From assembly GCA_024734555.1 (NCBI GenBank), contig JANPWX010000443.1:888264-952263 (forward strand): a stretch of DNA of 64,000 bases, in the 5' to 3' direction. The notes beneath the pieces were generated by a model. That model saw only the letters and a program-made list of their open reading frames with translations, was not told the DNA's origin and did no database searches. Shown here piece by piece: positions 46,995 to 57,830 of the stretch. The translations under genes and the position numbers were made by a program. Every line of letters starts with the position of its first letter. The stretch's first letter is position 1. Origin of the DNA: Trochalopteron elliotii (Eukaryota > Chordata > Aves > Passeriformes > Leiothrichidae).

Positions 46995-48340
46995 TTTTTT
47001 TTTTTTTTTTCTAATTGTATCTACTAACAATGCTTTTATGTTTGCTGCACGTAAGCTAAAAGAAAACATGCTGCCAGTTTTGTCTGTAATCCTGTTTTCA
47101 CTCAGAAGTATTTGTGCAGAAATAAATTAGAAATGGTACCTGGAATATTTTCCACAATACAAAAGGCAAATGTAAGTTTTATTAAGTTGAAAAGGATACA
47201 TTCTCTTCTCCTGACCTTGATTTTTTAGCTATATTCTCTATACCCCTGCTTTAGAAGTATTATTCTTCATCCCATCCAATTACCATTTCTATCAGCTCTT
47301 CTGAAAGATTATGCTTTTTGGGTGTTCTTCTGTAGATGTCTTTCCAGTGGCTTCACTTGATGAATGTGACAAGTTTTGTGTTTTCTCCCTCCCCTCATTG
47401 AATTGAAAAGTTTTTTGATAAATACAGGCCAATAAGTGCCCAAAGGCAGTGTTTCAATGGCTGCTAAATCTTTCAAGGTTAGGACTTAACCTCCGTTCTC
47501 CCTAATTCAACTGCAACCTTCAGTCTGGAGCCAATCAAGAATATCAGATGATACTTAAACAATGAAGGATTTCTGATATTCAGGTACAGCCTCTGTTCAA
47601 TAGGATTGCAAATTCTTTGTGTGAAGAAAGTCGGTTTTGCTCTAAAGTACTGTCACAAAAAGTGAAATTACCATTTGCTTGGAATGATGCCATTCATCAT
47701 TGTCAGAATACTAAGCATTGTAAGTAGCTAGGCCTCTCCAAATTAATGCCTTGTTTTGCATCGGCTAAATTTCCCAAATCCTCGAGGATGGGTCATACAA
47801 AACTCATCTCACCGTTTTAATTTATCAATCCAATATGAGTGCGGTGAAAGGGAGCTTCATTCAGTCTTAGCTCTTTTATTTACAGTCTAATTCTAAAAGA
47901 AAAGGAAATAAGATATGAAAATAAGTTGGAAAATAAGATAAATCTCTCAGTGAAATCACAAGATCTACTCAGTCCTGTAGCAAACCCTCTATAATTCATT
48001 TGTAGGTCAGCTCAAGGGATTAGCCATGACGTATTTGGAAATTCATTTATTTTTATTTTATTTTGCTGTTTCTTATGCATAAGGGTAATGCTGTCCCCAA
48101 GGCTTTTCAGGTAGCCCTCAAATCTTGACAACATTTGCTGTCTCTAAGGCCTAAGCCAAAATTAATTTTCAAATAAACAGCATAAAAATGTATGGAGTTG
48201 TATAAATTTGAATACAAAATGCATTTGTTTTGCTTGCTCCCATCCACACATACATACTGTTGGCTCAGCCAAAAATCATAACATGACATGGAAATTAACG
48301 GCCATGTGTACATCATGAAAGTCAAAAAAGTTTCTTAGTT
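46995..48340. promoter_or_regulatory. AT-rich candidate regulatory block with NFI-like palindrome
   Basis: The block begins with a T16 run (46995-47010) and is AT-rich and repeat-free. The part 47480-47900 is most element-like, with retained CpGs (47493, 47630, 47762, 47783, 47813, 47841) and CAATCAAGAATATCAGATGAT-type words. TTGGCTCAGCCAA (48260-48272) is a perfect NFI-like inverted repeat with 3-bp spacing (the usual spacing is 5). No exon is seen. Confidence 0.37.
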
Positions 48341-49359
48341 TATTAGAAACACCATAGTGTGTGGGTTGTGGTTTTTTTTTTTTTTTTCACCCACTTTCTC
48401 CCTGATATGCTCTGCTGAGGAAGCACTGCATGTTAATTGTGCCCTCTCTCTCTGGGTGCCTCTGAGCCCCTGGCTTTGCTCCTGGACCACTGGCTGCCTC
48501 CTGCATCCCACTCAGGGTTTTGAGGGTGCCACACCTCGAGAAGCATCAAGATGTTTTCAGCGAAAGTGGAATTAAAAGGGACTTGGTATCTCTTGCAATT
48601 TGTTTTATCAGGGAAACAGTGGAAGTGAGAAAGGAGTTTGGACAGCCTGCAGCAGCAGCACGGGCTTGGAAGTGCTTCTGGTCCTGCAGCGAGAAGAGAA
48701 TTGGACTGAAGGGCTGGAAACAAGGCTAGAAGCAAAATCCCCAATTTTGGGCTGAACCAAAATGAAAAACCCAACCAGAAGCCCATGCTGAGGGACTGTA
48801 GAGAAACCATGCAAACATTTTGCTGGTGTTTAAATATGATATGGAGCTGAGTCTTCCATCAGGCTCCAGTGCTTCCCAAGGTGTGCCAGGAGTTGCTCCT
48901 GCCCCAGGAGCCTGTGGCACCTGCGGGCTCAGCCCCGCAGCAGCTAAAAATAACTCCGTGCTCTTCAATTAAAACAATGCCTCTTTTCGGTCTCATTCCA
49001 CAAGGGGGCTGCAGGCACGATGGAAATTTAGCAGTTGGCAGGCTGGGGAGAAGGGATGCCCGATCCCATGTGGAGGTGCCCAAGCATGGGCCAAATCCAG
49101 AGGGAGATGGTTCCTGAGTCAGAGCAGAGCCCATGCACAGCTTTTTTTCTGAGGGTGTGACCAGTGGCTCCCTGACAAGGTCAGCTGGGGATGGTGGAAA
49201 GCAGGAGGAAAAGCCTGCAGGGGTGAGTTGGGATGCAGAGCTGCATCATTGCACTCCTGCTGCTCCTACCCCAAGGTTCTCCAAATTAATTGGGTTAACC
49301 GAAATATCCTTTCAGTTGGGCTTAATTAAGAGAAGTAAGGCCATGTGAGATCTCACTGG
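48341..49359. other. Non-coding with T16 tract
   Basis: T16 run at 48372-48387. The 125-codon minus frame (48433-48810) is overlapped by plus and minus frames and has no domain. No gene is supported. Confidence 0.45.
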
Positions 49360-49560
49360 TGCATTGCCTGAAACTTCGTATCTGGAGCAGCATCAGCTGA
49401 CCAATAAATAGTTGGTTAATTATTAATTTGCTAAAGATTATGTTCGGAAGGGTAGATCACCTTGAAATGTTGCTTTCTATTATCTTTCCCAGCCAGGCAA
49501 TGAAAGATTTCAATTTAATGTGACATGACAAACTACAAACAAGTGTGTTTTAGGCTTTGG
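49360..49560. promoter_or_regulatory. Short candidate conserved element
   Basis: About 200 bp of AT-rich, repeat-free sequence with GACCAATAAATAG (49399-49411) and GGTTAATTATTAATTTGC (49414-49431), a dense set of homeodomain-type cores. It is flanked by ordinary GC-balanced DNA, so the boundary is fairly sharp. Confidence 0.33.
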
Positions 49561-50450
49561 CAGGTGAGGACGCTGGGGTCTGAAGGGGTGCTGCTGGGGG
49601 TTGGTTTTCCACACCATGCCTACCCAGGATCAGGTGTCAGCCTCCTGCCTGGCATGTTTGGGTTGTGTACAGATCCTTTGTTTAGCAAATAATTTATATC
49701 CTGGGTCATCATGGAGTAACTTTGGTACTGAGTGATCATGCACATTTCAGTATTTTGAAGCTTTTCTTTTCAGCGATAGTAGCTCACTCTCCCTGCTGTG
49801 CAGAGTACGGAGCCTTCTGTCCCAAAACACATCAAAGTGTGCTTTATGGATTATTTTCCAGCTTTATTTAACCCTCCACTGAAATGCTGTTTTGCTGGGC
49901 TTTGGGGTAAAACACATGTGGACGAGTTCTCACCCTGCCTCTGCCTGCTCCAAGAATGCTGCCCTTTCCCAGCCTGGAGCGTGTCCTTGATGTGGATGGT
50001 GCAGCTCAGACCTTCCCACCTGGCTCTTCCCAGCTGCTGTTTGCAGGCATGAATTTTCCCTCCAGGCTGAGTGAAAAAGCTGAGGCCAGTTGCTAAATGG
50101 ATGTTGTTCTTCCCATCCAGCATGGAAGAGCTGCCCAGTGGCCCTGGCTGGGGAGCTGCTGTGGGCTCTGAGCCAAGCTTGGCCTTGGCTGGAGATGGAG
50201 CATCTCCTTCAGCTTTTGGTCTCCTTCCAGAATGTCCTGGGGTCTACTCACCCTCCATCACCTGGCAAAATTTGCCAACCAGGCTGCAAGAAATGCAGGT
50301 GGAGAATTGTTCACCAGAGCTCAGCCCTGGGTTAACTGGGAGTGAGAAGGGGAGCATGGACAGCAGTGGGGAGCTGCTGCTATCCCTTGCAGGAATGTTC
50401 ACTGGGACCTGCTCTTGTTAGCCCAAATCTGCTGTCATACTTGCAGGTCA
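49561..50450. other. Non-coding, nothing recognised
   Basis: CpG-poor, TGG- and CAG-rich sequence. A 116-codon plus frame (50071-50421) overlaps other frames and resembles nothing known. Confidence 0.5.
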
Positions 50451-50800
50451 GAAAGAAAGAAGTACAGAGGGAAAAAAACAGCTTTACTTGCAAGTAAAAG
50501 ATAACTTTTAAAACTGTGGCAGTCATCACAATGCTGCCATACATACAGCATGTCTTAAGACTGGAAGGTGGATTTTAAAAATGAATAATCCCCCCCAAAT
50601 ATCAAAGATAAAAAGCAGTTTGGTTTGTATGTGTTTCTTAAAGTGAAAAACACAGATCACATTGAATCACACATTGAAATAATTTGAAACAAACATTGAA
50701 GCACATGATATTGCTTATCATCTTCTCCGTTTAGTGTATCTTTTTTTGACAAAAAATCATGGATTTTTTTGTTTTGTTTTGTTTTACATACTTGGAATCT
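50451..50800. promoter_or_regulatory. AT-rich stretch with 16-bp perfect palindrome
   Basis: TTTACTTGCAAGTAAA at 50483-50498 is perfectly self-complementary. Its centre TTGCAA resembles a C/EBP-type half site. The rest is AT-rich without exon or repeat. A regulatory role is possible but unproven. Confidence 0.28.
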
Positions 50801-51929
50801 CCTCAAGTCAAAATCCCAGATGAACACAATGCCCTGGTCTTAATATACACCAAATACAAATAGCTTTTTAATTCATAACACTTCCCAATTGTTATTTTAG
50901 GCAGTGTTTGTAGCACAGCAGAGTAGAGTACTGTGCTTCTGGTTGAAAACATGTTCTTGGCATGTGAACTGTGTGTCTTGCTGTCCCGAAACTCTGTCAA
51001 ACCTGACACACCAATAATATGTTTAGCCCTGTAAACGTCTTTCCATTGTGCTCATCACCCTGTTATGGCAATTGCTTCTTAGGTGACTTTCATTCCTTGC
51101 CAAAGCGTAAAACACCCCATGATGCATGAAATGTGGGATTTGCATTCCCATTTGAAGCCTCAGATTCAAAAGTATGTTGGTGACTGGTTCCTCGAGGGCC
51201 TGTGTACGTCAGTGCAGGGTTCTGCAAGGCTTGGCAGAGTGGGGTGGGGGGGAGTGGTGGCAGTGTTGATCGTGTGGAAGAGTGGAGAAACAGTGGATTT
51301 TAGCTCATCTTAGGAGAAGGTGGCAATTGGTTTCCCCGGACATGGGTGGCTGAGTGCTTGCAGCAGCACCAGCTCTTTGCTTTAGCTAAGCAGGGCACAT
51401 GGTTGAATTAGTTCTTCCCTCCTGGCTCCCTCCCTTTTGCACTCCTGGAGAGCAAAACCCTTTGCCTTTTCTCCCTGCTGATGTGTCACTGAGGGGACGT
51501 GGCTTTGGCACTATTCCTGTGTCCCCATGCTGAGGCTGGTACCTCCCCTGTGCTCCTGTTCTCCCCAGGCTAAGGCAGAAAGTCTCCTCTGTTGGCTTCA
51601 GCAAGGTGCATAATTTTGTCTCCTTTTCTCCAACTCCTCTACAGTCCTTTTACCCAGTGATATTTATGTTTCATATAGATAAAGGAAAAGGGGTTTGTGG
51701 TCTTATACCTGTATCTTAAGTAACTGCACACATTTCATGGTATTGTTGGGAAGTGAGAAAAGTTTCAGAGCTTTGGCTAAATCCGTTATTTGGACTCCTA
51801 CACAAAGTTTTCTGTAAACTCTTCCTGTTTACAGCAGGTGAGGATCTGGCTCCTTTTTTTTGCTTTCAGTTTGGCACTGCTATTAACTCTAAACTCCATT
51901 TGCTGTTTCTACTAGGAAGAGCAGGGGGA
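50801..51929. other. Non-coding, nothing recognised
   Basis: Mixed composition. A G-rich spot (51236-51256) is the only local oddity. Confidence 0.5.
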
Positions 51930-52330
51930 GGAAGGAAACTTTGAGCAAAAACTCCAACTTTACATTTATCAGAGCGATTTTAATAACTTTGGGTTACCCA
52001 TGCTAATCCTTTAACAGGAAGGGGGTTTGAGAACTGACCCAACCTCCTTTCCTTTCATTCGATCCCAAAACACCTGCAACTCTCAGCAGAGTAATCTATG
52101 AATCACTGTGTCTGTCGTCTACTTATTGTCTTGTCTAGTGCACTCCACGGTGGAACTAATCAACAGCCCTGAATGAAGCATTGCTCCTGAGCTGAATTCC
52201 TTAAAGCTCCTGAAGTATTCAGCAAGGAGGAGAAATCTTTTAGTATGATTTGCTCCACATTCCAAATTCATTTATAGAAAGAGAATAGATGATTAACAAC
52301 GGGTCGAGAGACACAGATTTAGCACTGCTT
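51930..52330. promoter_or_regulatory. Candidate conserved regulatory block
   Basis: Repeat-free sequence with TTTATCAGAGCG (51966-51977), GATTTTAATAAC (51977-51988), TGATTAACAACGGGTCGAG (52289-52307) and AGTAATCTATGAATCA (52090-52105). CpGs are retained at 51976, 52060, 52116, 52148, 52300 and 52304. The motif mix and lack of open frames suggest an enhancer. Conservation is not measured. Confidence 0.37.
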
Positions 52331-52439
52331 TGCCCTGACCTGCCCTGAGTTACTCCTTCCACTTCCCAGGCTGCTCTAATAAGATGGGTTCAAGGATTGG
52401 GATGGCAAAAGCTGCTTGAATCCCCTGCACCCAGCTGTC

Positions 52440-53222
52440 TTAATTTGGTTTATTTGCCTTAATGAAGAAATCTGGTTCCTTAATCACAGGTGAACGGAAA
52501 AGGTCACTTGCCACTCTGACAAATGGGTTTACCCTGAGCTGTTTGTGTGGGGCTCTCAGATAGTGTGTCCTCCCCTTTTCTGCCCTGCCACGAAATGCCA
52601 ACGTCTCCGCGGCACCTCCTGTTGCGGCCATTACCTGTGGTGCCTGGGCTGCCTGCCAAGGAGCACCCTCGGTAGCAACAAAAGCATAATCATTTCCAGT
52701 TGGAAAAGGCTGAGCTGTAGTAATTTTCCTCTTTGAAAGCTGCTGCAGCAGCCGGGCTCGGGTTAAGCAGGAGGATGCTTGGTCCCGGGACGCAGCACAA
52801 TGAGGGTATGAAATTTGTCTGCAGCAGCCATTTGGGGAGACTGTGAGGTCCCCAAACATGTTCTTCATCCTGACCTTGTGGTGTCCAGCTGACCCTGGCA
52901 GTGGGGTGCCCAGGGGGATGTTAGCATCTTGCAAACCCCTCTCTTTTGGCCAGGTATGGGTGGGAAATGCTAACAAAATGGGTGCAAAAGAAGGGATAAC
53001 ATTTCCTAAGTGAATAGCTGGTCTGCAGAGGAGTTCAGAAGAAGTAAAAAGGACACCCTGCATCTCCCAGGACTGGGCAGCAGCACACTTTGAAGGTGTG
53101 TTGCAGGCCCTTTCCCAAGTACTGCAAGCCTTAGGCTCACTGACCCTTGCTGTTGACTTTGGTAATAAATTGTAGCAATAAAGCCATGCCTCCATCCCAC
53201 TGGACCTCCTGGAAAAAGCCAA
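52440..53222 (-). other. Unusually long antisense open frame, unrecognised
   Basis: The frame is open for 260 codons from a TTG. The first ATG is at 53195, giving 251 codons. It is clearly the longest in the window. The translation is mixed in composition with no signal peptide, membrane segment, repeat or family motif that I recognise. Its last part (about residues 165-260) spans a stretch with several CpGs (52590-52670 and 52755-52790), which slows stop-codon occurrence. The opposite strand also carries small open frames. I see no convincing promoter, splice sites or poly(A) signal tied to it. Most likely fortuitous; a bird-specific orphan or a long non-coding RNA frame is the alternative. 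Confidence 0.15.
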
Positions 53223-53919
53223 CTGAGCGGTCTCACACAGCCCTAGTTAGTGGCTTACTTCAGGAAATCCTTCTGCAGCTGCTACAAAAGGGAAACCATT
53301 CCAGAAAGCAGCTCAGGAATTGTGTAGGTATGTGCAGGAAAATCATTGTTTCTTTCAGGTAGAGCTGAAAAACTCTTGATGTGTGTAGAAGAGAGCACTT
53401 GGAGCACATTCATGGTGATGTATGGTTGTCACCACGTGTGAGCTTTGTGGACCTGTGGGCTGTGGAAAATAAAACTTTTGAGAAATGGCCCGGGAGCTTT
53501 GCAGAAATGTTGCCCATGTGGAGTAGTGTTCAATGTCAGCTGAAGATGAAACTCTTCTCCAGGTTCTGGGTGCTCACAGACAGCCTCACTGGCAGCCTGC
53601 TGGGGGTCACATGAAAAATGAGATGGGTCAAACCCCAGATGTGCTGACTGAGTGTTGAGATGCACCAATGTTCACTTTGCCGGAAAAAGTGATGTCTCTT
53701 TTACTTCACACTTCTGTTTTGAACCAAAAAGCGAGGTGGGAGTTGGTCCAAAACAGAGCTTTCCAATTTTACTTGGCATTTCAGCTCTGCTATTTTTGAG
53801 TAATAGTCAGAAAGATAAAGCTCTGTCTTGCAGGAACGTCCTTGGATGTGAAAAAATAAAGCAGACAGGTGACTGGCAGGAAGTGAGAACGGCTGCTCCC
53901 ACACAGATGCGGACAACTA
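53223..53919. other. Non-coding, nothing recognised
   Basis: Mixed composition with short overlapping frames only. Confidence 0.5.
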
Positions 53920-54200
53920 AATAAGTTTTGAGATCATCATTCCTGTTCAAGTCTTTTCCTTTGATTCTTCAGATTATTTTTATGCCAGAGGCAAATAAGA
54001 AACAAAGACAAATATGCAAAATGATGAGCTGGAGCTTATCGGAGCAGGAAAATAAGCCATTCACACCACTTCCCGGTTTGCCAGGAAAGGCAAAATCATT
54101 CACAGTGGTGAATCATGGCAGCTCGAGCTGCCTGAAATTACTGCCTTCTGGAGTTAAATTGCTGCTGGCATGCATGGACTAAACAAAGATGTTAGTTCAG
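53920..54200. promoter_or_regulatory. Candidate conserved element with 16-bp perfect palindrome
   Basis: AT-leaning, repeat-free sequence with GCAAATAAGAAACAAAGAC (53991-54009, forkhead- and SOX-like). The perfect palindrome GGCAGCTCGAGCTGCC lies at 54117-54132, two CAGCT half E-boxes around CTCGAG. CpGs are retained at 54041, 54076 and 54124. An 84-codon plus frame crosses it but has no family features. Enhancer role is inferred. Confidence 0.37.
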
Positions 54201-55500
54201 TTCATTTAAAACAGCAAGTTTTCTTTAGCTTTGATTTCACCTGTGCTTTTGTAGTGTCAATGGATGGTCTGATTTTCTGACAGATGATATTTAAGAGCAT
54301 TTGTGTGTTTCCTTTGGGGAGCTGTGTAGTTTTAAAGGAAAAAAAAAACCATCAGAGATGATGGAGAAGTGCACTCACTCCTATCTCCAAGAGACAAAAC
54401 CACAGGAAGAGCTATGTGTTGTATCTCTTCAACAAACAAAACTGATGCCAGTGAAAGTGCCTGATTCTTCTCGCTGATACAAACATGGATTTTGGAAAGG
54501 AATCTGCTCCTTCTGCCTTCTGAGTGAAGGCATTAATTCATCCAAGTTTTCTATGAGAATCTCTTGTGCATGGACTTTCAGAGTCAGCCAGGTACCTGTA
54601 ACTTTTAGAGATATTAAAGGTATTGTTACTTCTCTAGAATGTATTTTTTGGCAGCTCTTGTTCCTTCCCAGGGGCTGGTGGCAGGAGATAGGTGGTTTAT
54701 TACAACAAAAATACAGGTGCTGAAATTAGGCTATTTTGCCTGAGCTAGGTGGGAGAAAGTCTTTTGGAGCCCGAATTTAATAGCAAATAGGCTCTTCTCC
54801 AGTGTGGCCTTTCCTGCCCTTCTGACTCCTCCTGGTCATGTTATTCTTTGGGGTTTCATACGTTTCTCTGGCTGCCAGGGAGCAGAATTTCTTCCCCGCT
54901 ACCCAAAGAGAATTTTCTCACTTTGTTCTACCAAATCTAACCTGCGTGTTAACACGGGCAAAACATCTGACAAGACCATCTGCTGTGCTGTGTCCCTGTG
55001 CCAAAGCTTTTCATTCCTTCCAGTCCACAGACTGCCGAGGTGGGATTTGTCTGCTGTAGGTGCCTATGAGCATGCCCACCTCTGAGCAGATGGTTCAGAT
55101 TTCCTTTGTGCTTGACAGGATGGCATTTCACCTCAAACTGGGCATCTAAACTCAGTCCTCTAAGAGTCTCTCCCAGAGAGAGGTTTCTGCAGCCTGTGTG
55201 AAGCTGGTGTGGATGTTGTAAACTTCCAGACTCGGTGGTGGTGGTGGTGGATCCTGGCGTAGGATGTGTGCAGACAGCAGAGGGTGCTGGAGTTTTTTCC
55301 CTCTCAGTGCACCTCCAAGGTTGCAGGATCATTATAAACTAAAATCAATTGGCTCTTACCCTGATTGCTGAACACACAGAAGCCAGGCAGGTGCAGCAAG
55401 AGAGGAGGTACTGAACTTGAATTAAATGGACACTGTCACCTTCAGATCACACCTCTGCCAGAACTTCTGTACCTATCAAACCAGTAAGTGAAAACTGAGA
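54201..55500. other. Non-coding, nothing recognised
   Basis: AT-leaning to about 54650, then mixed. A short (GGT)n run is at 55234-55250. Frames up to 127 codons (54949-55332, -) have no domain. This would be intron if the candidate exon at 55592 is real. Confidence 0.45.
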
Positions 55501-55591
55501 CTATCATGATACAAGATTTTAATTTTTAATGACTTTTTAACTAAGATTTTCCTCTTTTTTATAAACATTTTAATAACCTTTTTTCCCCCAG

Positions 55592-55777
55592 GAAATTGAA
55601 AACAAAACCCTCTACAGTCCTTTATTTCAGAGACATCTGAGTCCAGAAAATTTTGTTCTGTCAGAAGTACAACTTGCAGACACCATCAACCTCCAGCAAG
55701 TTGCCAATATAGACTTTTATGGAGTAACAATGCTGTCAGCTGGCACCTTACAGCAGCATCCAGATCTGTACAACTAA
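55592..55777 (+). CDS. Candidate 3'-terminal coding exon (partial gene, product unknown)
   Basis: A textbook acceptor precedes the segment: a T/C-rich run with possible branch words (TTTTTAACTAAG, about 55534-55545), then a pyrimidine tract and CAG ending at 55591. The exon then reads 61 codons, beginning EIENKTLYSPLFQRHL and ending LQQHPDLYN before TAA at 55775-55777. The composition is protein-like, with balanced acidic, polar and hydrophobic residues, no low complexity and no internal ATG-driven bias. The same frame is closed by TAATAA just upstream (55571-55576), as expected outside an exon. I do not recognise the family, and no other exon of the gene was found here. A 61-codon open stretch can arise by chance roughly one time in twenty, so the splice context carries much of the weight. 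Alternatives are a chance frame beside a cryptic acceptor or a decayed exon. Confidence 0.35.
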   Translation, partial: EIENKTLYSPLFQRHLSPENFVLSEVQLADTINLQQVANIDFYGVTMLSAGTLQQHPDLYN

Positions 55778-57470
55778 AGAGGTTCACCCAGGACTGCCAG
55801 TCCCATGGGCCAGCACTGTAGGATGGGTTCCCCTGTAAATGTCAGTAGTAAGCCTTTTAAAAGTAGGATTTAAAAGCAAGGGTAGCAAGCCAGGCTTGCC
55901 AGGCTGTAAGACTGGAATAACTCCCTTAAGCTCAATAGATCTTAAGCCACTTAAAATTATCAGAGCCAAGTTTTCCCCATCAGGGCATGGATGCATTGGT
56001 TGGCTGCAGAATAAGCCTGAAATTCAGACTTGCTCCTGGGGTCCAGCTGTGGGTGAGGAGCTTGAGGGTTGTATCGTGTGCTGTGGTTGGTGGTGGTGCT
56101 CATGGCAGGGAATGGAAGCAAGTGTAGGGTAGTGGCTGCTTCACCTTCCAGTTAATGCATCCATCCCTGCTCAAAAGTGCAAATTTCACACCCCGGGTTC
56201 CAACTCCAACTGATGTCATAGCCAGAATTAAAACTTGGGAGGGACTGGCTCCTGGCCTATTTATTAATCTATTAAATCACACAGTCTCTCTCCTGCTAAC
56301 TCTCTCTGGTTACTGGGATTGCTTGGCAGCAGCAAGCCCAGCCCAATGTCCATTGCTGGCTCTGTTACCACTCCAGCTTCCTTGCCAGCTCAAGGGCATC
56401 CAGTCAACAAATGCCTTATTTTTGGATTCTCCCATTCTCCTGAGACCATTGCTATGAGGAATGACCTCCCTTACCTCATTCACCTTGTTTGCTGTTCCTG
56501 ACCCAGAGAGTGCCATGACTGCTGCATGAGTCAATTGCCCCATGGAGGAGAGGTCTCACTGTGATGTTTTCCTTAGCATTGGAACCAGAGCTGTGGCTGG
56601 CATCTGCAGGACGGTGCAGATGAGCATGGAAAAGTCTATATTTTAGTCATGTTAAAGCTATGGCTAAGCTAACAAAAGTCAGGAAATCCAAACTGCAGAT
56701 TGACAGGTTGTCCTTGGACTGCCCTGCCACTCTTGGACATGGGATGGAGAACCGCAGTCCCCCCCAGGGAAGGTGCTTCTCTGTACAGTGTGCTGAGGGT
56801 GGAAGAGCAGCTACAAACCCCAAACCCTTAGACCCGCGATGGGTTCATTTCTCTTCTTTTTAAGTAGCTAACTTTTTTTTTTTTTTTTTTTTGTCATTTG
56901 TAAAAAAGTCATTGCACAAAGGTACGTGGCTTCCTTGCATTGAAGTGAAAGTGTTGTTTTTGCATGTGAACATCAGGCTGGTTTCTTCACCTCTGCAGGG
57001 CATGTCCATGGCTGGCTGTGGCTCATGGGTCTTTTTGCACAGCAACACACAGAAACCCCTTCCCATTTTGAATGTGCCATTTCCCAGTTGTCTTTTTCTG
57101 TAGCTGACATAATTTCTCAGTTTTGATATTTGTTCTTAATTTTTTCCCCCTTATGTATTTAAAAATGAGAGCCATCTTTAGGAAATGCACTATGGGAGTC
57201 CAAAATCTTCCATCTTGCCCGCAATGCAAAGGTTATGAAAAGTAATAAGAACTCACAGATTCTTATGCTAAACTATGGAGTTTTTTAATGAGTAACTGGA
57301 AAGCCTCATCTATGTTTCTTATTAGAACTGATAAAATTATTCAGATCAGGTTAATTTTCATAATTAAAAAAATTCTGGTTCTGTTCCACAATTTAATTCT
57401 TTAAAAACTTCCTGCTTCTCCCATTATCAATATAAATATGTCATTTTAATTTTATAGAATAAACTTCAGT
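55778..57470 (+). other. Possible 3' untranslated region of the candidate exon; otherwise featureless
   Basis: No further credible coding frame follows the TAA. The first AATAAA is at 57458-57463, followed by a GT-rich stretch (about 57468-57490), so a 1.7-kb 3' UTR could be drawn. An ATTAAA variant lies near 56270. A T20 run at 56873-56892 is a simple repeat. Without the exon being confirmed, this is plain non-coding sequence. Confidence 0.2.
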
Positions 57471-57479
57471 GTTGCAATA

Positions 57480-57830
57480 TTCAGTGTTTCTAGCTTTTAC
57501 CGAGCAGGCTCACCCAATTTTGGTGTGGGCTATTTGATGCAAAAAAAGAATGCCACTTCAACATAGGATGGGATTTTGCAGCCCGATAAGCAGCAGCAAT
57601 CCCAACCCGAGTATTCCCGTCTCTCCTCCGGGCCCGCCGCTATCTCCCGGGGCGGCCGGGAGTTACAATCACCCTGCAACTTCCTCCTCCCTCCTTGCGA
57701 GGAGAGGATGGGAATTCGCTGAAGGCTTTTATCAGCAATATGCATCTGCCCCCAATCTCACTCGGCGGCTCTCGCCAACCAGTGGGAAAAGCCGGGCCAA
57801 GGCGTAATCTGCTCCCAGCTTGCTTCCTGC
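57480..57830. promoter_or_regulatory. CpG-rich candidate regulatory element
   Basis: About eighteen CpGs lie between 57584 and 57805, concentrated at 57607-57660 and 57749-57772. Among them sits CTTTTATCAGCAATATGCAT (57726-57745), with homeodomain- and octamer-like words. It is the densest GC-rich CpG group in the window. It may be a small CpG island or an enhancer. The plus frames across it (57550-57807 and 57695-57991) look like composition artefacts. Confidence 0.4.
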
